DNA of 64,000 nt from Thiogranum longum (lineage in GTDB: Bacteria > Pseudomonadota > Gammaproteobacteria > DSM-19610), in contig NZ_SMFX01000001.1 of the NCBI RefSeq assembly GCF_004339085.1, forward strand, positions 819,227 through 883,226, read 5' to 3'. The stretch's first letter is position 1. Every line of letters starts with the position of its first letter. Shown piece after piece: positions 32,434 through 41,475 of the stretch. The notes beneath the pieces are model-generated. The model made no database searches. It saw only the letters and a program-made list of their open reading frames with translations, and was not told the origin of the DNA. Made by a program: the position numbers and the translations under genes.

Positions 32434-33740
32434 ATGGTACAAGACATAATAAAAACAAAACAGTGTCGGAGTTTACTGATGGGGGCAGCTCTGGCGTTCG
32501 CCATGCTGCCGTTAGCGCAGGCGGAAGTGAATGTAGATCCGGAGGTTGAGGCGACATTCCAGGAGGGTATTGGCGCCTTGCAGGAAGAGCGTCTGAAAAC
32601 TGCGATCAGAGCCTTTAGCAAAATTCTTGATATTAACCCCCGTCTGCATCGTGCAAAGCTCGAGCTGGCACTCGCTTACTATCGTTCCTTGCGTTACGAG
32701 AAGGCAGAAAAGCTTGCCAAGGAGGTACTTGATAACCCTGCAACGCCTCCTGAAGTACGCGTAACCATCCTGGCCTTTCTTGCCCAGGTCAAACGCGATT
32801 CTCAGCAGTATGGGCAGAAGAATGCGTTCAAACCCTTCATTTCCGGCGGTGTCATGCATGACAGCAATGTGAATGTCGGGCCCAATGACAGCATATCCGG
32901 GTGGGTGATATTGATCTGAATCTTACCCCCGGGTCACTGGCGAAGAGCGATAATGCCTATGTCGTCAATGCTGGTCTGGATCACCTCTACCAGTCCGGCA
33001 AGCGAGTTGAGCTTGGTGAACGTACCGGTATGCTGGTATGGCAGACAAATGCCAGCGTTTACTCCCGCAAGTACAACAAGTTTGATGAATTCGACCTGGC
33101 AGTTGCCAGTGTCAGTACCGGGCCTGCTGTGTTGATGTTGAGGCACTGGCGTGCATCTTTGCAGGTGCGTTCGGACTACCTGACACTTGGTGGCCACGCG
33201 CTTGGCTGGTTTAACTCGGTTAACCCTTCCATCACCTGGCAGTTCGAGAACGGAGAGTTGAACTGGGATACGATTTATACGCGGCGTGCTTATAACCGTA
33301 AGGTCGATGATGGACGCGAGGGCGATTATATTGCTACCGGGCTCAATCTTGGGCGGTATTTCAATAATCGCCAGGTGGTTACCACCCTGGGTGCAAAAGC
33401 CATCAAGTTTTTTGCCGATGACGATCAGTTCGGCTACCTGGGTGGCCAGGTGAATGCGGGTGTGAGTACAGATACCTGGCACAATGGTTCGGCCTATGCC
33501 CGCGGGCGCATTTCTGCATTTCAGTACGATGGCCGTGACACGCTGTTCAACAAGGAGCGTGACGATGTCGAATATCGTACTACCGTGGGCTTGTTGCATG
33601 AGTACAAGGATGACGGTGACCTGCTCAAGGATTCGGTTCTCAGTGTGTATTGGGAAAGAACCTTCAACGACTCAAACATCGGGGCATTGTATAGCTACAT
33701 ACGGAATCAGTGGATGATAAGCCTGACAAGAAGTTTTTAA
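32434..33740 (+). pseudogene. Slam-type (DUF560) outer-membrane translocator with a frameshift
   Basis: Two reading frames together form one surface lipoprotein assembly modifier. The first (32434-32919) has a signal peptide (GAALAFAMLPLAQA), TPR-like helices (residues 30-120) and the barrel start PFISGGVMHDSNVNVGPNDSIS. The second (32901-33740) continues with GDIDLNLTPGSLAKSDNAY and the strand-rich barrel ending RNQWMISLTRSF. Restoring one G in the run at about 32898-32906 joins them as SGVGDIDLN. The break is a mutation, a sequencing or assembly error, or less likely a recoding site. Slam moves proteins across the outer membrane (type XI secretion). The next gene encodes a likely cargo. Confidence 0.82.
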
Positions 33741-34028
33741 ACGAGGCGAGATAAACGTTCGTCGGAAAACTTTACGTTTATACAGGGGTTTTGGCAACCT
33801 CCGGGTGTTGTCTGGCAACCTATTGAAATATAAATAACAATATTCAATATGCCAGGGTAGACCCCAACCCGCCATTGACGGATTTATTTACATTGCTCGG
33901 GGCTGTTGGTGTCGCCTGATTCGTTAAAGCCTTGCGGAACATACAGTTTTTCATGACGGCATAATCGTTGCTTGGGCTATATTAATCAGTCTTTAATTTA
34001 CGTGTCATTGAAATCGGGGATATTCACG

Positions 34029-35126
34029 ATGAATACCGCAAGAAATATCATTGTTGCAAGTATCGCACTGGCTCTGGGGCTGAGTTCTGTAGCCGACGCA
34101 GCAAAGAAAAAGGAAGAAGATTCCGCTTACAAATGGGGTCGTTGGGCCATACTCAGTCCGGCTGCTGGCGGTCCCGAGACGTATGTGGCAAAACTCACAC
34201 CGGAGGCGGCACACAATACCCGTCCCCAGGACAGTGACGAGTTTCATCCAGAACTTGCGGACACGCCTGTTGAAGTCACGAATTTCTGCAGTGCGGGTTC
34301 GAATTGTGGCTATGCTACTTACTACACTGATGATGGCATGGTCGAAGCCGCATCGGCTGTTGAGGGCTATGACCAATCCGAAAATAATCCGGGTGGACCG
34401 GTTCTGGCCCGATTCAATCTCGAGGCATCGGATTCAGCAGACACATCGACAGGTGTCGAGGCGGCTGCTGTTGGCGGTGGCGCGGGTGGTGTTCAGCAGG
34501 TGAATTTCGAAGTCACCGGTACTGAAAATCCGGACTTTCCTGATATTGCTTCTGTCGATATGGAAGGTGAGGGAAGCTATACCGGCACAGTCACCAGTCG
34601 CGAGATCGTGCGTGAAGAGAATGGTATACGTGTCACGCAGCAAAGCCAGACTTCAACGCTTACCGAGCAGTTTGACTTCGATGCTGATACTGGTAGCTGG
34701 AGTGACGAACAACTGACCCAAACACGAATTAATACGGGTGGTCCTGTAAATCCTCCCATCATCGACTTCTTCTCTGCAAACGGTTACTTTGCCTTTGGAA
34801 GTACGCCAACCATTGAACAGATGGAAACATTTGCCGCCGGCAATGTCACGGCTATCTACCAGGGTGTCGTGCTGGATTACAATTCGGCAGTTACCATGGA
34901 GTTCAATCTGGGCAATGACACGGTGGTAGGTCGCTTTGCTTCCGAGAATGGATTTAACGGCTTTGAAGCAACAGGTGCTGTGGAGGGAGTGAACTTTACA
35001 GCAGCAGATGGTGATAATGGTTTTGTAGGCAGTTTTTTCTCCGGGGGTGAAAATGCTTCCGGTGCAGTAAAGAATGCGACCCAGCTGGGCATTTTCTCTG
35101 CAGACCATATTGTCGACGCAAAGTAA
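34029..35126 (+). CDS. Secreted protein with TbpB-like C-terminal barrel, likely Slam cargo
   Basis: A 365-residue exported protein. The signal peptide (NIIVASIALALGLSSVADA) lacks a lipobox, so it is a soluble secreted protein. A lysine-rich segment (AKKKEEDS) and a variable region follow. The C-terminal 100 residues (GNDTVVGRFASEN, GVNFTAADGDNGFVGSFFSG, ATQLGIFSADHI) resemble the TbpB-type eight-strand domain that Slam systems recognise. GGGGA precedes the ATG at 34029. The gene follows the Slam-like gene and ends in a terminator. Its ligand is unknown; known relatives bind transferrin, haem or other host iron carriers. Confidence 0.75.
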   Translation: MNTARNIIVASIALALGLSSVADAAKKKEEDSAYKWGRWAILSPAAGGPETYVAKLTPEAAHNTRPQDSDEFHPELADTPVEVTNFCSAGSNCGYATYYTDDGMVEAASAVEGYDQSENNPGGPVLARFNLEASDSADTSTGVEAAAVGGGAGGVQQVNFEVTGTENPDFPDIASVDMEGEGSYTGTVTSREIVREENGIRVTQQSQTSTLTEQFDFDADTGSWSDEQLTQTRINTGGPVNPPIIDFFSANGYFAFGSTPTIEQMETFAAGNVTAIYQGVVLDYNSAVTMEFNLGNDTVVGRFASENGFNGFEATGAVEGVNFTAADGDNGFVGSFFSGGENASGAVKNATQLGIFSADHIVDAK

Positions 35127-35149
35127 TAGCCTTTTTCAGGAAAACTACC

Positions 35150-35180
35150 AGGGCGGATGATCGCAGGATCTTCCGCCCTT
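35150..35180 (+). terminator. Putative terminator after the Slam cargo gene
   Basis: Inverted arms AGGGCGGA and TCCGCCCT with a 14-base loop, followed by a short T-containing tract (TTGTCGTTT). It lies 24 bases after the stop at 35126. Confidence 0.6.
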
Positions 35181-35247
35181 GTCGTTTCCGGCCGCCCGGA
35201 AATTTGTTGCGGGTTGACTGGAAGCTGAATCTCTCCATACTTGGCGC

Positions 35248-35751
35248 ATGCTTGAGTTATTCCTGATCCGTCATGCCGAGGCTGTTTCGCCCAGCCCGGG
35301 TGTCGCTGATTTCGATCGTACGCTGAGTCCGCACGGAGAGCAGGATGCTGTGCGCATGGGTCGACGCCTGGCGGAGTTGGGTTTGGGTGTCGACTGTATG
35401 ATATCCAGCCCGGCCCATCGGGCCCGGGAGACCGCACGGCTTGTCGCAGCGGAAGTGGGCTTTCCGGCGCACAACATTCGCTATATCGATGCTTTCTATA
35501 ATGCCAGTGCCGACGTCTTGCTGGCCGAAGTGCAGCGTACCACCCCGACCTGCCGGCATCTTGCGCTGGTCGGGCATAACCCGGGGATCAGCTGGTTGCG
35601 GCAGATGTTGACAGGTGATTCGCTGGATATGCCGGCCGGTGCTGTCACGGTCATTCATTTTGATGTCGATGACTGGCAGGTGGTGCACAGTGATACAGGC
35701 TGGGTTGCGCACTACGCGTATCCCGCCGGGTTGCCTGATAGTGGCGCGTAA
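35248..35751 (+). CDS. sixA: SixA-like phosphohistidine phosphatase
   Basis: A 167-residue histidine phosphatase. The catalytic RHG-type motif is LFLIRHAEAVSP, with the second histidine in LALVGHNPGISWL. Family members remove phosphate from phosphohistidine, notably from the ArcB HPt domain in E. coli. It is isolated from other signalling genes here. Length and motifs match SixA; a general phosphoglycerate mutase-like function is possible. Confidence 0.88.
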   Translation: MLELFLIRHAEAVSPSPGVADFDRTLSPHGEQDAVRMGRRLAELGLGVDCMISSPAHRARETARLVAAEVGFPAHNIRYIDAFYNASADVLLAEVQRTTPTCRHLALVGHNPGISWLRQMLTGDSLDMPAGAVTVIHFDVDDWQVVHSDTGWVAHYAYPAGLPDSGA

Positions 35752-35815
35752 AAAAATATTGCAGACCAGCAGCGGTTTGCCTATAGTTTCCGCTGAACTT
35801 ACCGTTAGCGATGAC

Positions 35816-35911
35816 ATGACACATTACAGCGACAATTCGATGTCCTTTCCGGCCCGGGATCTCCGCGGCCTGTCGCTGTCTGCACGACTGCTGCTGCCGC
35901 TGCGCGGCTAA
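35816..35911 (+). CDS. Candidate leuA leader peptide
   Basis: A 31-codon reading frame starting MTHYSDNSMSFPARDLRGLS and ending SARLLLPLRG, with seven leucines in its last 16 residues. It lies in the 282-base gap before leuA. Leucine-rich leaders control leu genes by attenuation in enteric bacteria. No classical U-tract terminator was seen between it and leuA, and its ribosome site is weak. Confidence 0.4.
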   Translation: MTHYSDNSMSFPARDLRGLSLSARLLLPLRG

Positions 35912-36033
35912 TACTCAGCCTGGCGAGGCGAAACGCAACACCCCGAAATAACAGATGAATTTGATGCGCAAGCAGCGCCCGTTTTGGTATGCTGCGTGCG
36001 CGGGACGCGGCCTGTGCCGCGCTGGAGCAGAAC

Positions 36034-37581
36034 ATGAACAGCGATCGATTAATCATTTTTGATACCACCTTGCGCGACGGCGAGCAGAGCCCGGGCGCGT
36101 CAATGACCAAAGACGAGAAGGTCCGCATTGCGCGGGCACTGGAACGTCTGCGTGTCGATGTCATCGAAGCCGGATTCCCCATCGCCAGCCCCGGAGATTT
36201 CGAGTCGGTGCAAGCGGTGGCGCGTGCGGTGAAGGACTCGACCGTGTGCGGGCTTGCCAGGGCGCTGGATAGGGATATCGATCGTGCGGGCGAGGCGCTG
36301 GCTGATGCGGCCTCGGGCCGCATCCATACCTTCATTGCAACGTCACCGATCCACATGAAGATGAAATTGCGCATGGAGCCCGAGCAGGTCATTGAGCAGG
36401 CGGTAAAGGCGGTAAAGCGCGCCGGAAAATACACCGACAACATCGAATTCTCACCGGAAGACGCCGGGCGTTCGGAGCTGGATTTTCTCTGCCGCGTGCT
36501 GGAAGCGGTGATCGATGCCGGTGCCACCACGGTGAATATTCCCGATACCGTCGGCTATAACCTGCCGCACCAGTTCGGCGAATTGATTCGTCAGCTGATC
36601 GAGCGGGTACCGAATTCAGACAAGGCTGTATTTTCCGTGCATTGCCACAACGACCTTGGCCTGGCCGTGGCCAATTCGCTTTCCTCCGTGATCAATGGCG
36701 CGCGCCAGGTGGAGTGCACGATCAACGGACTGGGTGAGCGTGCCGGTAACGCCGCACTTGAAGAAGTGGTGATGGCCGTGCGCACGCGGCGTGATGTCTT
36801 CACCTGTGATACACGGCTGGAAACCCCGGAAATCATGGCCTGTTCCCGGCTGGTGTCGAGCATCACTGGTTTTGCCGTGCAGCCGAACAAGGCGATTGTC
36901 GGTGCCAATGCCTTCGCCCATGAATCCGGTATTCACCAGGACGGTGTGCTCAAGAGCCGCGAGACGTATGAAATCATGCGTGCCCAGGATGTTGGCTGGG
37001 CGGCCAACCGCATTGTGCTGGGTAAACACTCGGGTCGTAATGCGTTCCGCACCCGTCTTGAAGCACTGGATATCCACCTCGATTCTGAAGAGGCTTTGAA
37101 TGAAGCCTTTGCGCGCTTCAAGGAACTTGCCGACAAGAAGCACGAGATTTATGACGAAGACCTGCAGGCACTGGTGACCGAGGCCAGCCAGGAGGCTGAG
37201 AACGAACAGTTCAAACTGGTGGCCTTGCGCGTCTGTTCCGAAACCGGCGAAACCCCGAGCGCCGATGTCACGCTTAATATCAATGGTGAAGAGAAACGGG
37301 CAAGTGCTTCCGGTGGCGGGCCTGTTGATGCGACATTCAAGGCCATTGAATCCATTGTTGGCAGCGGTACGGAATTGCAGCTCTACTCGGTCAACAATAT
37401 CACCAGTGGTACTGATGCACAGGGTGAAGTCACAGTCAGGCTGGAAAAGGCCGGGCACATCGTTAACGGGCAAGGTGCGGATACCGATATCGTGATTGCA
37501 TCGGCGCGCGCCTATGTGAACGCCTTGAACAAGATTATCGAACCGGAGGGGCGTGAGCATCCGCAACTGGGTGACGTGTAG
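36034..37581 (+). CDS. leuA: 2-isopropylmalate synthase
   Basis: A 515-residue enzyme that condenses 2-oxoisovalerate with acetyl-CoA, the first committed step of leucine synthesis. The start is [35 protein letters not shown] and the GHxGxNAF-type block [17 protein letters not shown] follow, and a C-terminal leucine-binding regulatory domain spans residues 390-515. The ATG at 36034 is the family start; an upstream ATG at 35989 adds 15 residues with no support. Related clusters place leuA next to pssA; here they are 8 kb apart. Confidence 0.96.
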   Translation: MNSDRLIIFDTTLRDGEQSPGASMTKDEKVRIARALERLRVDVIEAGFPIASPGDFESVQAVARAVKDSTVCGLARALDRDIDRAGEALADAASGRIHTFIATSPIHMKMKLRMEPEQVIEQAVKAVKRAGKYTDNIEFSPEDAGRSELDFLCRVLEAVIDAGATTVNIPDTVGYNLPHQFGELIRQLIERVPNSDKAVFSVHCHNDLGLAVANSLSSVINGARQVECTINGLGERAGNAALEEVVMAVRTRRDVFTCDTRLETPEIMACSRLVSSITGFAVQPNKAIVGANAFAHESGIHQDGVLKSRETYEIMRAQDVGWAANRIVLGKHSGRNAFRTRLEALDIHLDSEEALNEAFARFKELADKKHEIYDEDLQALVTEASQEAENEQFKLVALRVCSETGETPSADVTLNINGEEKRASASGGGPVDATFKAIESIVGSGTELQLYSVNNITSGTDAQGEVTVRLEKAGHIVNGQGADTDIVIASARAYVNALNKIIEPEGREHPQLGDV

Positions 37582-37586
37582 CAGAC

Positions 37587-38426
37587 ATGAACCGGGGTGG
37601 CGATACAGCAGGTAACGCGAAGCAGCAGTACCTTGATGCCATGGGTATTCTGCGCTGGCAGCGGAGAGCGTCAGGGCTGCCGGAAAATGCGCAGCCGGCA
37701 GGAGATGAGGTGGATGTATCCCTGCCCCCCGACAATCATGAAGGCGAGCGTTCACAGGAGCATGCCCGGGCTGCTCCGCCACGGAAATCTCACGACAGCC
37801 CTGCTGTCATCAGGACTGAGCCTGAAAACGACAGTGCAGGGAAGGGCTCCCCGCAGATTGCGGGACTGGACTGGGACACGTTGCGGTCCCGTGTCAGCGA
37901 ATGTACGGCCTGTGAACTGCACACCAGTCGCACGCAAACCGTATTCGGCACAGGTAACCGGAATGCCGACTGGCTGGTGATCGGCGAGGCACCAGGTGCA
38001 GACGAAGATGCGCAGGGTGAGCCTTTTGTGGGGCGCGCCGGGCAGTTGCTGAATGCCATGCTGCTTGCCTGCGGGCTGGAGCGGGAACAGGTCTATATTG
38101 CAAATATCCTCAAGTGCCGACCACCCGATAACCGTGATCCACGGCCCGGGGAAGTGGCGAGCTGCGAGCCTTACCTGATGCGTCAGATCGAACTGATCCA
38201 GCCAAAACTGATCCTGGCCGTAGGTCGCATTGCGGCGCAGAACCTGTTGCAGTGCGATACACCCATCGGAAAACTGCGCGGTAGCGTGCACACATTCCGC
38301 GATACCGGCATACCCCTGGTGGCAACCTATCACCCCGCCTACCTGCTGCGCTCGCCGGCAGAGAAACGCAAGGCCTGGCAGGATCTTCAGCTGGCCATGC
38401 AGATTGTGAACGAGGCTTCTTCGTGA
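37587..38426 (+). CDS. Uracil-DNA glycosylase, family 4
   Basis: A 279-residue protein. The first 95 residues are low-complexity. The glycosylase domain has the cluster cysteines [18 protein letters not shown], then [40 protein letters not shown] and the final YHPAYLLR. This is the iron-sulfur family 4 layout, which removes uracil from DNA. The gene starts six bases after the leuA stop and overlaps rimI by four bases. Confidence 0.92.
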   Translation: MNRGGDTAGNAKQQYLDAMGILRWQRRASGLPENAQPAGDEVDVSLPPDNHEGERSQEHARAAPPRKSHDSPAVIRTEPENDSAGKGSPQIAGLDWDTLRSRVSECTACELHTSRTQTVFGTGNRNADWLVIGEAPGADEDAQGEPFVGRAGQLLNAMLLACGLEREQVYIANILKCRPPDNRDPRPGEVASCEPYLMRQIELIQPKLILAVGRIAAQNLLQCDTPIGKLRGSVHTFRDTGIPLVATYHPAYLLRSPAEKRKAWQDLQLAMQIVNEASS

Positions 38427-38893
38427 GCGCGATTCTCTCTGACCAGGGAGAACGTCTGCGTCCCATGACAGTGAATGATCTGGAAAGGGTTATGGCGATC
38501 GAACCGTTAGCCTACGAATTTCCCTGGAGCGAAGGCATATTCCGTGACTGTCTGCGTGTCGGGTACTGCTGCTGGTGTTACGAGGAAAATGGCGAGTTGC
38601 TGGGCTACGGTGTGATGAGTGTCGCCGCCGGTGAATCACATATTCTCAACCTGACGGTGCATCCTGAATCACAGCGCAAGGGGATAGGGCGGAAATTGTT
38701 GATGCACTTCATCCAGCTGGCCCGTCGTCACGGGGCGGACACCCTGATGCTGGAGGTGCGGCCTTCGAATACCGCTGCGATCCGGCTTTATGACGCGATG
38801 GGGTTTAACGAAATGGGGCGTCGTCGCAATTACTACCCGTCAGAGAATGGGCGTGAAGATGCGCTGCTGCTGGCGCTGGATTTGACTACCTGA
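38423..38893 (+). CDS. rimI: RimI, ribosomal protein S18 alanine N-acetyltransferase
   Basis: A 156-residue GNAT acetyltransferase. The acetyl-CoA motif is VHPESQRKGIGRKLLMHFI, and RPSNTAAIRLYDAMGFNEMGRRRNYYP is the RimI C-terminal pattern. It acetylates the N-terminus of S18. The GTG start overlaps the glycosylase stop (GTGA). Other GNAT enzymes are the alternative, but the family blocks fit RimI. Confidence 0.9.
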   Translation: MSAILSDQGERLRPMTVNDLERVMAIEPLAYEFPWSEGIFRDCLRVGYCCWCYEENGELLGYGVMSVAAGESHILNLTVHPESQRKGIGRKLLMHFIQLARRHGADTLMLEVRPSNTAAIRLYDAMGFNEMGRRRNYYPSENGREDALLLALDLTT

Positions 38894-39047
38894 TTAATTG
38901 ACCGGCTCAAAAGCCGCGCAAATTTCTGTCAACCTGTTGATTAACAATATTATAAGTGCGGGCTAATACGCCTGTTTTATTTCGGTGATATAGTTATACG
39001 CAGTCTTGATAAAAGGTATCTGGCAGGATCTAGTCAGGTAGAGAAAA

Positions 39048-39485
39048 ATGAACAAGAATGCAGGCTTGATTCTATTGGGGGTTGTACTGGTTACTGGACT
39101 TGCAGTCTTTCTGATGTCCGGCAAGAAACCGGAAAGCTCGACTCCACTCACCGGAAAATCCGCTCCATCCCAGCCCGCTGGTCAAACGGCCCCTGCACTA
39201 CCGTCTCAGGGAGATAGTCTGCCTGGCACCCCGGAGCATGCAAACTCAGATGTGTCACCCACGTCTCCTGAGCAGGCCCCGGAACTGGAACCTGAAATAC
39301 GCGATGCGCTGGGAAAAATACTGAGTACCTCGTCAAAAGGGCTTGTTGAAAAAACCACAAATGGTGTTTCAAGTGTAGATTTAAAAGGACGTTTTCAGAC
39401 TGCGCCGGTGGCAACAATTGATAAGGATGGAAATATACAGATTACAGACTACACCCACTTGCCCGCGACATCGGGACAACAATGA
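39048..39485 (+). CDS. Hypothetical single-span protein with a Pro/Ser-rich linker
   Basis: A 145-residue protein. One N-terminal helix (NAGLILLGVVLVTGLAVFLM) is followed by a Pro/Ser/Thr/Gln-rich stretch to about residue 80 and a short C-terminal domain (PEIRDALGKILSTSSKGLVEK...). It could be anchored in the inner membrane facing the periplasm. Its stop overlaps the start of the protease gene by four bases, so the two are coupled. No family recognised. Confidence 0.7.
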   Translation: MNKNAGLILLGVVLVTGLAVFLMSGKKPESSTPLTGKSAPSQPAGQTAPALPSQGDSLPGTPEHANSDVSPTSPEQAPELEPEIRDALGKILSTSSKGLVEKTTNGVSSVDLKGRFQTAPVATIDKDGNIQITDYTHLPATSGQQ

Positions 39486-41422
39486 AAAACCTGGAGGTGA
39501 TCAAGTCAGGAATAGTGGCTATTTTCCTTTGCCTGTGTAGTCTGAATGCACAGGCTACACAAATAATCATATCGAACCTGGATGGCGCAGGCGAAGGTTT
39601 TAACGACCCAACGGCGATTTCACCGGCAGGCGGGAACCCGGGCACAACACTTGGTCAGCAACGTCTCAATGTTTTTGAACAGGCTGCCAAGATCTGGGAA
39701 GCGGTTGTAGACAGTAGTGTTGACATAGTTATTGATGCGCAATTTAATCCCCTGAGTTGCACCTCTACACAGGCTGTACTTGGATCAGCCGGGACAACAA
39801 CGATCCACGGGAACTTCCGTTTTACGCCGGTCAGGGATACCTGGTATGCAGCAGCACTGGCTAACAGTCTGTCAGGTCAGGATAAGAATGCGTCTACTGC
39901 AGAAATTACCGCCACCTTCAATTCAAGCATCGACAATAATAATGGCTGCCTTAACGGCACCAACTGGTACTACGGTCTGGACGGCAACCGGCCAGCCGGC
40001 ACGATTGAGTTATTGAGCGTCGTTCTTCACGAGATCGGTCACGGCCTGGGTTTCCAGACGTACGTTGATCTTGCCAGCGGCGCCAAATTCAGCGGCCAGA
40101 ACGATATTTTCATGCTTAACCTGGAAGACCACAGTATTGGACAAACATGGGACCAACTGACTGACGCAGGCCGCCTGGCCTCGGCGACCGATACCAATGA
40201 CCTGCACTGGACGGGTCCGGATGTAACAGCGCAGGCTGCCAATTACACTTCGGGTGCCGGACTGGGGCATGTCGAAATGTATGCGCCAGCAGCATTGAGC
40301 GGCGGGTCATCAGTCTCACATTTCAGCAATGCCTTGACGCCTAATGAACTGATGGAACCGATTGATACCGGACCCAAGTCCGGTCCGGGGCTTGCCTTGC
40401 AGCTAATGACAGATATCGGTTGGTCGGCATTTCCCGATGCAGTTCCGGTTATTGCGCAGCTGGGTGATCAGAGTGCCATGGACGGGGAAACGATCCCTGT
40501 AACCGTCCTGGTACTGGACAATGATACGCCACTGTCAAGCTTGAGTCTGACCGCTGTATCTTCAAACTCAGCTATTGTTGCACCCGCCGGTCTGGCCTTC
40601 AGTGGAAGTGGCCGTCAGCGTACCTTGTCGGTGACGCCGGAAACAGGGAGTTCCGGGAGTGTTACCATTACGGTAACGGTGTCTGACGCGACCGGCAGTG
40701 CAAGCGAAAGTTTTCAGCTGAACGTGACATTGAATAACTCGCCGGTCGTAACGATTACCAGTCCTGCGAATAATGCAATGTTTCTGGATACCGACCTGGT
40801 CAGTCTGCAGGCGGATGCAAGCGATATCGAGGACGGAGATGTAAGTGCTTCCCTGACCTGGTCATCAAATATTTCAGGCGCACTGGGTGGTGGCTCCCCA
40901 CTTGCGGCTACCCTGGTTGAGGGTACGCATACGATTACTGCTACGGCCACAGATTCCCTGGGCAGGACAGGCAGCGCGAGTCTGACAATCACCAGTTATG
41001 GCAACAGTGACACTGACGTTGATGGCCTGCCGGACAACTGGGAGTTTTCCAACTTTGGCACGCTGGCAGAAACGGGGTCCGGTGACTTCGATAGTGATGG
41101 ATTGTTGAACGTGGATGAGTTCGTTATCGGTACGCTACCGACCGTGCAGGATACGGACGGTGACGGTCTCACCGATGGTGATGAAGTCAATGTCTATGGC
41201 CTTGATCCAAACGTGTCTGATAAAGGCGATATAGGACCACGTAATAACCCCGATGGATTGTACAATGCCGGCGATGTTGTGGTCATGACGCGCCTGGTGA
41301 CGGGTGTCATTTCGCCGACCGCACTGGAATTGGCGCTGGCAGATATCAATAATGACAATTTTCTCAACGTAGCAGATCTCCTGTTGTTACAGAAGGCTGT
41401 CCTGGTGGGCACGACACCCTGA
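39482..41422 (+). CDS. Secreted zinc metalloprotease with Ig-like, TSP3 and dockerin-like modules
   Basis: A 646-residue exported protein. A signal peptide (residues 8-25) is followed by a metalloprotease domain with the zinc motif HEIGHGLGFQ near residue 183. Ig-like regions fill about residues 330-505. Calcium-binding TSP3-like repeats follow (DTDVDGLPDNWE, DFDSDGLLNVDE, DTDGDGLTDGDE), and the end resembles two dockerin segments (NNPDGLYNAGDVVVMTRLV and DINNDNFLNVADLLLLQ). A usual third histidine of metzincins is not obvious after HEIGH. It may act on the cell surface or outside. The partner of a dockerin (cohesin) is not seen in the window. Confidence 0.82.
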   Translation: MKNLEVIKSGIVAIFLCLCSLNAQATQIIISNLDGAGEGFNDPTAISPAGGNPGTTLGQQRLNVFEQAAKIWEAVVDSSVDIVIDAQFNPLSCTSTQAVLGSAGTTTIHGNFRFTPVRDTWYAAALANSLSGQDKNASTAEITATFNSSIDNNNGCLNGTNWYYGLDGNRPAGTIELLSVVLHEIGHGLGFQTYVDLASGAKFSGQNDIFMLNLEDHSIGQTWDQLTDAGRLASATDTNDLHWTGPDVTAQAANYTSGAGLGHVEMYAPAALSGGSSVSHFSNALTPNELMEPIDTGPKSGPGLALQLMTDIGWSAFPDAVPVIAQLGDQSAMDGETIPVTVLVLDNDTPLSSLSLTAVSSNSAIVAPAGLAFSGSGRQRTLSVTPETGSSGSVTITVTVSDATGSASESFQLNVTLNNSPVVTITSPANNAMFLDTDLVSLQADASDIEDGDVSASLTWSSNISGALGGGSPLAATLVEGTHTITATATDSLGRTGSASLTITSYGNSDTDVDGLPDNWEFSNFGTLAETGSGDFDSDGLLNVDEFVIGTLPTVQDTDGDGLTDGDEVNVYGLDPNVSDKGDIGPRNNPDGLYNAGDVVVMTRLVTGVISPTALELALADINNDNFLNVADLLLLQKAVLVGTTP

Positions 41423-41475
41423 GCAAAAGTCCTGTCGTTCGGGTAAAATGGCCGTTTTAGTTAACCGGCAGCAAA

